Notes under the pieces: model-generated
Told to the model about the DNA's origin: nothing
Seen by the model: the letters and a program-made list of their open reading frames with translations, nothing else
Databases searched by the model: none
Position numbers and translations under genes: made by a program
Source of the DNA: Planctomycetaceae bacterium UBA969
GTDB taxonomy: Bacteria > Planctomycetota > Planctomycetia > Gemmatales > Gemmataceae
Assembly (NCBI GenBank): GCA_002303765.1
Contig: DBCB01000130.1
Span: forward strand, 15,688-32,606
DNA length: 16,919 nucleotides
Direction: 5' to 3'
In this document: piece by piece, positions 6,015 to 13,706 of the stretch
How the letters are laid out: each line of letters opens with the position of its first letter
Position numbering within the stretch: position 1 is the first letter of the stretch

Positions 6015-7154
6015 ATGCTACAAAAATCAAATACACTCGTTCCATCCATCTACCCTGGATCAGTCTACAAATTTGCTGATCTTGACAAGTACGAAGAAGC
6101 AATTCTAAATCCTAACGAAGAATTTATTTACGCAAGAGATGGCCATCCAAATGCAGTAATAACAGCCAACGAAATTACAAAATTACACAATGCCGATTGG
6201 GGAATAGTTACAGGCAGCGGAATGGGTGCGATTTCTTCAGTTTTCATGGGTTTACTATCATCAGGCACTAGAATCATTGCAGGTAAAAGGCTTTACGGAA
6301 GAACCCTAAAAATCCTAGAAAAAGATTTCACCCGTTTTGGTGTGCAATGCAACATCGTGGATGAATGCAACCTAAACGAACTTAAATCAGCATTATCAAC
6401 GCCTGCATCAATTCTTTTCATTGAAACCATTACCAACCCAACTTTACGCGTACCTAATCTTAAAGAAATAAGCTTACTTACAAAAAAGAACAAAACACAT
6501 TTGGTTGTCGACAATACTTTTGCAACGCCCTTACTATGCAAACCTTTAGATCATGGGGCAGATATCGTAATTGAAAGCCTTACAAAAATCATGTGTGGTC
6601 ATAGTGATGTAACCATGGGATATGTGGGCGGAAATCAAGGCATACAAGAAACTATAACTAAAGCTGTAAAAGATCTAGGTTTCCATGCAAGCCCATTTGA
6701 TTGTTGGCTTATATCACGCAGTTTAGAAACATTGCAATTAAGATTAAATCAAAGCTGCAAAAACGCTTTTGAATTAGCAAACTGGTTAAAAACAAGCCAT
6801 AAAGAAATAAGAGTAGACTTTCCAGGCTTACAAAACCACGAAGATTTTGAAATCGCGTTAAAACAATTCGGTAGCTTGCCAGGACATTTAATTGCTGTTG
6901 AAATTCCTAAGGGCAGGGCGGGAGTGAACAAGTTTTTACAGGCTGCAATCAATATCCCTTTTTGCCCTAGCCTTGGCCACTCAACAACCAGTGTAAGCCA
7001 CTCCTGGAGTACATCTCACAGACAATTGACTTCGGATCAAAAAAATGAACTCAAAATAACCGAGGGACTGCTTCGCGTATCGGTCGGCCATGAACCAATT
7101 GAGGAAATCATAAGTTCATTTGATAAAGGTTTAAGAGCTGCACAACAATTTTAA
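6015..7154 (+). CDS. Cys/Met metabolism PLP-dependent enzyme (cystathionine gamma-synthase/lyase-like)
   Basis: This 379-residue protein belongs to the trans-sulfuration family of fold-type I PLP enzymes (cystathionine gamma-synthase, gamma- and beta-lyases, O-acetylhomoserine sulfhydrylase). Visible landmarks: YARDGHPN (39-46) in place of the usual YSRxxNPT, the phosphate-binding GSGMGAIS (67-74), Y94 stacking on the cofactor, D166 in VVDNTFATP, and the Schiff-base lysine K191 in ESLTKIMCGHSD. The C-terminus keeps the family segment SHSWSTSHRQL...GLLRVSVGHEPIEEII. The exact reaction cannot be told from sequence alone. The ATG at 6015-6017 is 2 bases after the lipoprotein stop; an in-frame GTG at 6006 would overlap it instead. 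Ribosome-site match is weak, so translation is probably coupled to the upstream gene. Its TAA stop shares the tetranucleotide TTAA with the convergent gene. Confidence 0.9.
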   Translation: MLQKSNTLVPSIYPGSVYKFADLDKYEEAILNPNEEFIYARDGHPNAVITANEITKLHNADWGIVTGSGMGAISSVFMGLLSSGTRIIAGKRLYGRTLKILEKDFTRFGVQCNIVDECNLNELKSALSTPASILFIETITNPTLRVPNLKEISLLTKKNKTHLVVDNTFATPLLCKPLDHGADIVIESLTKIMCGHSDVTMGYVGGNQGIQETITKAVKDLGFHASPFDCWLISRSLETLQLRLNQSCKNAFELANWLKTSHKEIRVDFPGLQNHEDFEIALKQFGSLPGHLIAVEIPKGRAGVNKFLQAAINIPFCPSLGHSTTSVSHSWSTSHRQLTSDQKNELKITEGLLRVSVGHEPIEEIISSFDKGLRAAQQF

Positions 7155-8278
7155 TCAGAGCCATTCTTCTTTTTATTAGACAAATAAATCTTTGTGATTT
7201 TATCAGTCAATTCTGGCAACTTATCCATCAGCCTTCTCAATTTTCTTGGCTTGCATGATTGCTGTGCATAAAGCGACAGCAAAGGCATGGCTATAGTTGA
7301 ATCCACATAGGCAGTTACCGTATCAGGAAGCTGCGATTCATCGACTTTACCCCATGTCATAGCTTCCTGAGGAGTTGCTCCACTTAACCCGCCAGTATCG
7401 GGTCTGGCATCAGTAAATTGAATAAAGTAATCATGCCCTTTTTCTTCAAGGCCAAGGACTTCCTGAATTTGTGGTTCCGTTTGCAATATAAAATTCTTTG
7501 GGGATCCGCCCCCGAAAATCAGAACACCGCTTTTTCCTGTAATTTTAGCTTCATATACTATTGCGGCTGATTGATTAACATCCAATAGCGGATTAATGGC
7601 CAAACCATTCCCTTCAAGTTGTAGGGCCGCAAGATTCATCCCTATGGAGCTATCACCTGGCGAAGAAGTAAAAACCGGAACCCCGGCTCGATATGCAGCA
7701 GCAAGAAAACTTTTTCCTACATTTTTTGTTTTTTCTTCATGAGCAGAAAGATACTTCCCAGCAAGATTGTGAAATTCCGCAGTACCCATTGTTTTTTGAA
7801 AGGCTTCACCACGACTTAACTGACGAAAAAACAAATCCGTACCAAGTAAATTCTCATAATCGAAAACAATATCATAAATTCTTATCACTTGATGCGCTTT
7901 AAGTTGGTGATCATCCAAACCAGGCCGGGACTGATGCAACTCCATTCCGAGAGCAAAATGGGTATCATGATAAATATTTGCTCCCGTACTTACAATCCAA
8001 TCAATAAAGCCAGCTTCAATCAGAGGAACAAGACAAGACATTCCTAAGCCCGCTGGAGTAAGAGCTCCGCTTAGCGCAACTCCCACAACACAATCAGATG
8101 CAAGCATTTTATCGGAATAGATTCGACAAGCTTCACGAAGTCTTCCGGCATTGTAAGAAAGAAAAACATCATCAATAAGTCTTTTACAAGAATAAGAATC
8201 AACTAAAGCAGGGGGTTCTATTTTCTTATGACTTATTTTTTTAATGTACTCTTGGCACTTTGTTCTTTTAATAGTCAT
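7151..8278 (-). CDS. Deoxyhypusine synthase-like protein
   Basis: The 375-residue product belongs to the bacterial deoxyhypusine synthase-like family, NAD-dependent enzymes related to the eukaryotic/archaeal enzyme that moves the aminobutyl group of spermidine to a lysine of eIF5A. Seen: NAD-fold landmarks SGALTPAG (70-77) and STGAN (97-101), FGGGSPKN (255-262), and the lysine of TWGKV (K311), which corresponds to the catalytic Lys of the WGKI motif (Lys329 in human). The human HH pair after GGGVVK is replaced by Asn-Phe (N262-F263), typical of the bacterial subgroup as I recall it, so activity on a protein lysine is doubtful; homospermidine or another aminobutyl transfer product is possible. 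ATG at 8276-8278 follows AAAGGTGA. It lies 46 bases downstream of the M2 peptidase gene on the same strand and may be cotranscribed. Converges with the PLP enzyme gene. Confidence 0.85.
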   Translation of the reverse strand: MTIKRTKCQEYIKKISHKKIEPPALVDSYSCKRLIDDVFLSYNAGRLREACRIYSDKMLASDCVVGVALSGALTPAGLGMSCLVPLIEAGFIDWIVSTGANIYHDTHFALGMELHQSRPGLDDHQLKAHQVIRIYDIVFDYENLLGTDLFFRQLSRGEAFQKTMGTAEFHNLAGKYLSAHEEKTKNVGKSFLAAAYRAGVPVFTSSPGDSSIGMNLAALQLEGNGLAINPLLDVNQSAAIVYEAKITGKSGVLIFGGGSPKNFILQTEPQIQEVLGLEEKGHDYFIQFTDARPDTGGLSGATPQEAMTWGKVDESQLPDTVTAYVDSTIAMPLLSLYAQQSCKPRKLRRLMDKLPELTDKITKIYLSNKKKNGSD

Positions 8279-8324
8279 TCATTCACCTTTTAAAACAACA
8301 GCCTTATACATCTAAATCGATATA

Positions 8325-10016
8325 TTACTTTTTAAAATCTAACGAAAACGCTTCAGCACTCAATGGTTTATCAGTTGCAAACTTAACTAATTCATCCCAC
8401 GGCAAAGACTTCCCTGATGAAAAAATTTTGTTACGCATAAAGTCACCTACCTTTAAATTGCCCTCATAAATAACTTCCGAGGGGGATTTCCCTGGATATA
8501 AGTCCTTGGTGATGGCGTGATGTACTTGTGAAGCAAATAATTCGCCAAGCATGTAGTTATGATAATAGACAGGGGCACTTACAATGTGAATCTTACTAGC
8601 ATAATCAGGGGAATTCCGATTCACAGGCATAGAAATACCTTGGTATTTCTTCACCAAAGTCCACCATAACAAATTCAAATCTTGCTTTGGATCTTCATAC
8701 ATCCCTTTTTCAAAACGAAGCATCACTTGGCACCATCTTGAAAAAATCAACAAACGGTTTTTAAGATTTTTCGATGCAGCAGCATCAAACCCTTCAGAAT
8801 CTTCAACTTTTAAGCCCATTGCTTTTAAAAACGAAGACCTCTTTGTCAAACGTTCAAACATCATTGCCACACCTTCAGTTGTCAAAATATGACACTCAGA
8901 CCTTAAAAGATAAGGCAAGGAAGCGGGAATATTATTATTGTTCGAACTATAAACTGCATGACCAAATTCATGCAAAAGAGTGGATGCCCAATAATCATCT
9001 GGTTTAACATTTGCAAGAACCCTTACATCCCCTGATCTATCAATATCAGTACAGAATGCATGCGGGCTTTTACCCTTTTTTTCATACAAATCGCTATTGG
9101 CGATAACACGATCAATAGGAAGTCCAATTCCTTTATAAAACTTCTGTGATAGCCCAAGTAAATCAGCCTTTTTAAACGGACCATCCAAATCTAAACCAAA
9201 GATTGCAGGTGCTTCTTGAAAAAAAGGATCATGGTAATGCCATGCTTGCAATTGTTCTTTTTTGATTTTGTAATTTAACGCTAACTTAGAATCAATTTCG
9301 TCTTTAATTTGCTGGAAAGGTTCACGGGTAAGATCATCGAGTTGATCAAAAATCTTAATTAAATCATTAGCCTTTTGTTCATTTAAAAAAAGCTGCATTT
9401 CGTGATAATTCGAAAATTTCAAATGACGAGCTATTTGATTTCGAGTGGCTACAAGTTCCTTCAAATCGTTCTCAAGGATATTGCCAACCTTTTTGCCAGC
9501 TTCCCAAGCTTCTTTACGAAGATTGGAATCAAGAGAATTCTTTAAAATGCCCCTGACATCATTTTCAGTGCTGTCTTTTCCTTGAATTACAGGCCTGAAA
9601 GAATTAAAAGATTGTTCAACCTTATTTGATAATGCAGAAGATTTTTTAAGCAAATCTAAAGAAACTTGTTTTTCAAGATAAATCAAAAACAATACATCAA
9701 CACTTCGGGAGAGGATCGGGTCAGTTATTTTTGATTTATTATCTTTTAAAGATTTAATTTCTTGAAACAAATTAGCATTAGATAAGGCCTCATCAATTTT
9801 ATTTTGGGCTTTTTCTTTTTTATCAAAATCGGATGAACTTCCCGTGGTGTTTGCATTCCACCAAGCAAGGTTTGCTGCGATTTCTAATGGGCGCATTGCT
9901 AATTCGTGTTTATCAAGAAAAATTTTAGCAGCTTTATCCATGTTCTGATCACCAAAAACATTATTTTTCATTAAAAGCAAAATCAAAAGAATTGAGGATA
10001 ATTGTTTAAATCCCAT
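8325..10016 (-). CDS. Secreted M2-family zinc peptidase (peptidyl-dipeptidase A-like)
   Basis: A 563-residue gluzincin resembling the angiotensin-converting-enzyme (M2) family, which removes C-terminal dipeptides. Residues 1-22 form a signal peptide (hydrophobic LSSILLILLL core, likely cut after FG), so it acts in the periplasm or outside. The zinc site is H349-E350-x-x-H353 (LLHEFGHAVY) with the third ligand E381 in TTEGVAMM, the M2 arrangement with about 28 residues between. A K475-x-H477 pair in KIHIVSAPVYYHNY resembles the Lys/His/Tyr substrate-carboxylate pocket of ACE. The long helical N-terminal half is as expected for the family. The ATG at 10014-10016 is preceded by AGGGG at 5 bases. 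Divergent from the response regulator remnant; the deoxyhypusine-synthase-like gene follows. Assignment to M2 rather than M3 is based on the spacing to the third ligand and the KxH motif. Confidence 0.87.
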   Translation of the reverse strand: MGFKQLSSILLILLLMKNNVFGDQNMDKAAKIFLDKHELAMRPLEIAANLAWWNANTTGSSSDFDKKEKAQNKIDEALSNANLFQEIKSLKDNKSKITDPILSRSVDVLFLIYLEKQVSLDLLKKSSALSNKVEQSFNSFRPVIQGKDSTENDVRGILKNSLDSNLRKEAWEAGKKVGNILENDLKELVATRNQIARHLKFSNYHEMQLFLNEQKANDLIKIFDQLDDLTREPFQQIKDEIDSKLALNYKIKKEQLQAWHYHDPFFQEAPAIFGLDLDGPFKKADLLGLSQKFYKGIGLPIDRVIANSDLYEKKGKSPHAFCTDIDRSGDVRVLANVKPDDYWASTLLHEFGHAVYSSNNNNIPASLPYLLRSECHILTTEGVAMMFERLTKRSSFLKAMGLKVEDSEGFDAAASKNLKNRLLIFSRWCQVMLRFEKGMYEDPKQDLNLLWWTLVKKYQGISMPVNRNSPDYASKIHIVSAPVYYHNYMLGELFASQVHHAITKDLYPGKSPSEVIYEGNLKVGDFMRNKIFSSGKSLPWDELVKFATDKPLSAEAFSLDFKK

Positions 10017-10152
10017 GTTAACCCCTAATTAAATTTATTAATTGCTTTATTATTATTGTCTAAACATTAATATTCATAAAGCCTTATATTTTAATTTCTT
10101 TAACAAATTTAAATCCTGTAGATTAACCCTAATTCTGTTCAAAAGGCCAATT

Positions 10153-10518
10153 ATGCTTGAATCAGAAAAATCAATTTTGCTCGTGGAAGATGATACATCA
10201 ACGCGGCTAATAATTCAAAAAGGCATATCTTAATGGGGTTGCAAAATTTTGTCTGTTTCTTCTGCTGAAGAAGCAATCCGTGTAGTGAATATGATTACAC
10301 CAACTCTGGCATTAATTGATATTTCATTACCTGGAATTGACGGGATCACTCTTGCCGAAATGTTGCTCAAAAAAAATATTACTGCAGTTGTTTTAATGAC
10401 GGCAGATAAAAGCCACGCAATGAATACTGCATTAAAAAATCACAAGGTAATTTGCAAGCCTTTTAATAATGACGAATTGAAGGAAATAGTGATGCAAACT
10501 TCGTTTATATTCGATTAG
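10153..10518 (+). pseudogene. Single-domain response regulator interrupted by an in-frame TAA
   Basis: In one frame this encodes a complete 121-residue CheY-like receiver domain, except that codon 27 is TAA (10231-10233). Everything else is intact: the acidic pair E12-D13-D14 after ILLV, phosphoacceptor D56 (LALIDISLPGIDG), T83 (VLMTAD) and K102 (CKPF). The frame is continuous across the stop, so a single base change rather than a frameshift is implied. The ATG at 10153-10155 follows AAAGG at 6 bases. After the stop, a TTG at 10249 could begin a fragment, but it would lack the acidic pocket and the first strand and helix. There is no output domain and no kinase nearby. Either a recent nonsense mutation or a sequence error. 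It diverges from the M2 peptidase gene and converges on the M32 gene, 6 bases away. Confidence 0.8.
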
Positions 10519-10520
10519 AT

Positions 10521-10539
10521 AAATTTAAGAATTAAATTT
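10521..10539. terminator. Possible bidirectional terminator hairpin between convergent genes
   Basis: AAATTTAA (10521-10528) and TTAAATTT (10532-10539) are perfect 8-base arms around a GAA loop, followed by further T residues on the plus strand and preceded by an A-rich flank that reads as T-rich on the minus strand. It sits at the junction of the response regulator and the M32 gene and overlaps the latter's stop. The stem is entirely A/T, so termination strength would be low. Confidence 0.35.
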
Positions 10540-12015
10540 TTGTGAAAGATATTGTTCGAAATACACTTTATCGAGTTTTTGCCCTGTTACTTTTTCACAA
10601 AGTTTTACGGGCAGATATCTTTTACCCTGAACATGAATGTTTTTTTTAAGCCACTGGCGTAATTCAAAAAGGATATCAGCGTTAAGTGCATTTTCATTCC
10701 ATGATATTTCCTTTTTAGCTTTAGCAACAAATTGTGCAGCATAAAGGTTTCCTAAAAGATAAGTAGGAAAATACCCAAAAAGGCCAGCACTCCAATGGAT
10801 GTCCTGCAAGCATCCCATTGCGTCGTTTTTAGGCTTCAAACCCAAATATGTTTCCATTTTAGCATCCCATGCTTCAGGAAGGTCTTTAATGGAAAGGCTT
10901 TGTGAAATCAAATCTTTTTCAAGTTCATAACGAAAGATGATGTGAAGATTGTAAGTTACTTCATCAGCCTCCACCCTGATAAAACCTGGTTGAACTTGAT
11001 TAATGGCTTTATGGAAATCATTTAAAGATAAATGAGCTAATTGTGCAGGGAAAAACTTAATGGCAAGCGGGTAAATAAAACGCCAGAATTCCAAAGATCT
11101 TCCAACCTGATTTTCAAGAAGGCGAGATTGTGACTCATGAATACCAAGAGAAACAGCCGTTCCAGTCGGTAATCCAAAATGATCCGGATCTAAACCTTGC
11201 TCATACAAACCATGTCCTGCCTCATGCAAAACACCAAATAGACCTGATGAAAAATCTGAAGGGTTAAATCGAGTGGTAATCCTACAGTCACCTGGTCCAA
11301 TACCACAACAAAAAGGATGCGCAGTTGTATCAAGCCTGCCTGCATTAAAATCAAACCCACAATAGCCTGCAACGATTTCACTAAAAATCTTTTGTTTTTC
11401 TTCAGGGTAGTTTCCCAAAATCAAGCTGCGATTATTTTCTTTTGAGCAATTATTTAATACTTTAATAATCGAATCTTTTAACGGATAAAAAATCGAATCT
11501 AACTCGATAGAAGTAGCGCCAGGTTCATAATCATCTAGCAAGGCATCATAACTTGCCTGACCATTCGCAAGGCATTTCGCTTCCTGCCTTTTAAGATTAA
11601 TTATTTTCTCAAGCCAAGGTTCAAACAAGCTGAAATTTTTTTGAGATCTAGCTTCCTGCCAAGCCTGTTGGGAATATACAAATGTTGTTGATAGTTCTTG
11701 AACCAAAGAAACAGGGATTTTATTTGCGCGGGTAAATACACGAAGCCATTCTCTTGCATTAACACTCATTTCGGAATCTGCAGGAAAGGCAGCAGATTCT
11801 GAAGAAAGTGCCATCAAGGCCTCGCCAAGCCAAGAATCAGTAACTAGTTCGTGATGCAATTTTGAAAGAGCAGAATTTTGAAGGGCACGAAGGTCTGCCC
11901 CGCCGGGGGGCATATTCGTTCTTTCATCCCAGCCTATTAATTCGCCACAAGATTCAATAACCCGGGCATTCTTAAAATGCGCTTTTAATTTCAGGTATTT
12001 TGATTCAAGATCCAT
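10525..12015 (-). CDS. M32-family metallocarboxypeptidase (Taq-type)
   Basis: This 496-residue protein is a cytoplasmic zinc carboxypeptidase of family M32, homologous to Thermus aquaticus carboxypeptidase 1, which trims most C-terminal residues from peptides. Diagnostic motifs: WDERTNMPPGGADLRA near the N-terminus (29-44), the DTTAHPF segment (229-235) with FCCGIGPGDCRITTRFN just after it, the zinc site H264-E265-x-x-H268 (VLHEAGHGLYEQG) and the third ligand E294 in the M32-specific IHESQSRLLEN. Length is normal and no signal peptide is seen. The ATG at 12013-12015 follows AGGA at 6 bases. It lies 16 bases downstream of rho on the same strand and is probably cotranscribed with it, so the rho promoter may control both. 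It converges on the response regulator remnant with only 6 bases between. Confidence 0.95.
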   Translation of the reverse strand: MDLESKYLKLKAHFKNARVIESCGELIGWDERTNMPPGGADLRALQNSALSKLHHELVTDSWLGEALMALSSESAAFPADSEMSVNAREWLRVFTRANKIPVSLVQELSTTFVYSQQAWQEARSQKNFSLFEPWLEKIINLKRQEAKCLANGQASYDALLDDYEPGATSIELDSIFYPLKDSIIKVLNNCSKENNRSLILGNYPEEKQKIFSEIVAGYCGFDFNAGRLDTTAHPFCCGIGPGDCRITTRFNPSDFSSGLFGVLHEAGHGLYEQGLDPDHFGLPTGTAVSLGIHESQSRLLENQVGRSLEFWRFIYPLAIKFFPAQLAHLSLNDFHKAINQVQPGFIRVEADEVTYNLHIIFRYELEKDLISQSLSIKDLPEAWDAKMETYLGLKPKNDAMGCLQDIHWSAGLFGYFPTYLLGNLYAAQFVAKAKKEISWNENALNADILFELRQWLKKNIHVQGKRYLPVKLCEKVTGQKLDKVYFEQYLSQKFNS

Positions 12016-12031
12016 CTGATATCCTGGCGAA

Positions 12032-13441
12032 TTAAGCCATGTTCATATTCATAAGAAATTCAGCATTTGTTTTGCATTTCTTAAGCCTAGATACCATCAA
12101 CTCCATCGCATCAACTGGGTGCATATCCGCTAACACTCTGCGAAGAGCCCGGACTCTATCCAGTTCATCAGGATGCATAAGCAATTCTTCTTTTCGAGTA
12201 CCAGACCGATTAATATCAATTGCCGGCCATACTCGTTTATCTACCAACTTTCGGTCGAGATGAACTTCCATGTTGCCAGTACCTTTGAATTCTTCAAAGA
12301 TAACTTCGTCCATCCTGGAACCGGTATCGATTAAAGCTGTTGCAAGAATTGTAAGGCTGCCACCATTTTCGATATTTCGCGCAGCACCAAAAAATCTTTT
12401 AGGTTTTTGCATTGCATTAGAATCAAGACCACCGCTGAGTAATTTACCGCCGGATGGCGCTTCGGAATTGTGAGCCCGAGCAAGCCTTGTGATTGAATCC
12501 AAAAGAATGATAACATCCCTGCCGTCTTCTACCAATCTTTTTGCTTTTTCCATTGCGATTTCACTGACATGCACATGATCCGTAGAAGGTTCATCAAAAG
12601 TACTAGCTACAACTTCAGCGTTTTTACTAGCAACAGAACGAACCATTTCTGTAACTTCTTCAGGGCGTTCATCAATAAGCAAAACGATCAAATAAGCATC
12701 TGGGTGATTCTGTTTGATTGCTTGAGCAATTCGCATCAAAAGAACAGTTTTACCAGCTCTTGGCGGAGAAACAATCAACCCACGCTGACCTTTACCAATT
12801 GGGGTAATTAAGTCGACAACTCTAGTTGAAAGCTCCCCATTTGAAGTTTCAAGAAAAAGTCTTTTATTAGGATGAAGGGGGGTTAGATCTTCAAAAACAA
12901 TAGGGCGGGCTCGCTCATCTGGAGCACGACCTTGCACTAGTTCAACTTGCATCAAAGCGAAGTTGTCCTGCCCTTCAATCGGCAAGCGAATAGGTCCTTC
13001 AATCATAAGGCCAGTGCGTAAACCAAGCCTGCGGATTTGACTTGGGGAAACATAAATATCTTCTGGAGAAGCCAAGTAATTATGGGCTGCACTACGAAGA
13101 AAACCATATCCATCCGGCAGCACTTCTAAAGTTCCGGAACCTTTAACGGCATTACCACGCTCAATTTGTCTGCGAACTACCGATACGATTAACTGTACAC
13201 GAGTCATACCGGTGTGTTCAGCAATACCTTCTTTTTCGGCATGCGCAAAAAGTTTAGGCATTGGAAGCCTATACAAATCGTCAAGCCGTGTGCTGGTTTG
13301 CACCTTAGCAACTGGAGTTATTGGTTGTGACGGTTGACTTGATTCAATACTGCTTGAAGGGGAAGCTTGTTCTGGAGATTTGCGAACTACTCTTTTCCTA
13401 GCTAGGTTACCCATCCCTTCGTCGCCGCGTGCGACGGACAT
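12032..13441 (-). CDS. rho: Transcription termination factor Rho
   Basis: Rho is the hexameric RNA-dependent ATPase/helicase that ends transcription of untranslated RNA. In the 469-residue product: a Ser/Pro/Gln-rich, N-terminal extension with a basic start (about 1-50), the helical Rho-N domain (about 52-95), the cold-shock-like RNA-binding domain (GTLEVLPDGYGFLRS, about 103-117), Walker A SPPRAGKT (225-232, catalytic K231), ERPEEVTEM, Walker B VIILLDSITRLARAHN, and the LSGG/MQKPKRFFGAARNIENGGSLTI Q- and R-loop region. The start at 13439-13441 is preceded by GGAGG at 7 bases; an in-frame TTG two codons upstream is too close to that site. The N-terminal low-complexity extension is absent from E. 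coli Rho and is a known type of variation. First gene of a probable rho-M32 operon with a leader of about 170 bases. Confidence 0.97.
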   Translation of the reverse strand: MSVARGDEGMGNLARKRVVRKSPEQASPSSSIESSQPSQPITPVAKVQTSTRLDDLYRLPMPKLFAHAEKEGIAEHTGMTRVQLIVSVVRRQIERGNAVKGSGTLEVLPDGYGFLRSAAHNYLASPEDIYVSPSQIRRLGLRTGLMIEGPIRLPIEGQDNFALMQVELVQGRAPDERARPIVFEDLTPLHPNKRLFLETSNGELSTRVVDLITPIGKGQRGLIVSPPRAGKTVLLMRIAQAIKQNHPDAYLIVLLIDERPEEVTEMVRSVASKNAEVVASTFDEPSTDHVHVSEIAMEKAKRLVEDGRDVIILLDSITRLARAHNSEAPSGGKLLSGGLDSNAMQKPKRFFGAARNIENGGSLTILATALIDTGSRMDEVIFEEFKGTGNMEVHLDRKLVDKRVWPAIDINRSGTRKEELLMHPDELDRVRALRRVLADMHPVDAMELMVSRLKKCKTNAEFLMNMNMA

Positions 13442-13557
13442 AATCAATCCTCCAATGGGGACTTTAAAAAAATAAAAAGTGATCCATGATTAAACAAAAA
13501 ATTAAACCTGGAAGGCCATTAAAACTAGCTCAATAACTACCACTGTGCTTTGTTGCT

Positions 13558-13571
13558 TGGTTAAATAACCA
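13558..13571. repeat. Inverted repeat in the rho leader
   Basis: TGGTTA (13558-13563) and TAACCA (13566-13571) are perfect 6-base arms separated by AA. It falls about 45 bases after the predicted rho transcription start. The two-base gap is too short for an RNA hairpin loop, so a dimeric DNA-binding site is likelier than an attenuator. Confidence 0.3.
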
Positions 13572-13604
13572 GTTAAGGTGGTTTATCTTGAACAACTATA
13601 AATA

Positions 13605-13626
13605 AATCTAACAAATTTAGATTATA
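13605..13626 (-). promoter_or_regulatory. Candidate rho -10 box with abutting palindrome
   Basis: On the minus strand a perfect TATAAT occupies 13621-13626. Its last three bases are the start of a 7-base perfect inverted repeat, AATCTAA (13605-13611) and TTAGATT (13617-13623), with a 5-base centre. No good -35 is visible; TTGCAT lies 15 bases upstream of the -10. The palindrome would cover the transcription start site near 13614, so a repressor bound there would block rho expression. The leader would be about 170 bases. Confidence 0.4.
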
Positions 13627-13674
13627 AAGTTATTTGAAAAAATGCAAGTATATTTCTTAGTGTTTTCCGTATTC

Positions 13675-13706
13675 TTGACACACAATAGCAAATGTTCTTT
13701 TATATT
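13675..13706 (+). promoter_or_regulatory. Candidate glgX promoter
   Basis: A perfect TTGACA (13675-13680) is followed by TATATT (13701-13706), a 5-of-6 match to the -10 consensus, but the 20-base spacing is longer than the usual 17. A second AT-rich hexamer, TAATAT, lies at 13708-13713. Transcription would begin 40-50 bases before the glgX ATG. Low certainty because of spacing. Confidence 0.3.

Noticed and set aside
10042..10152. N-terminal extension of the response regulator starting near 10042
   Set aside because: The extension is AT-rich, Phe/Tyr/Asn-heavy and unlike any receiver; the ATG at 10153 has AAAGG at the right distance and gives a standard receiver start.
10231..10233. Stop-codon reassignment (TAA and TAG as sense codons) to explain both nonsense codons
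   Set aside because: TAA ends nuoE, glgX, atpD, rho and others, and TAG ends nuoA, nuoB, the recombinase and the regulator frame at positions where family length is complete, so both act as normal stops.
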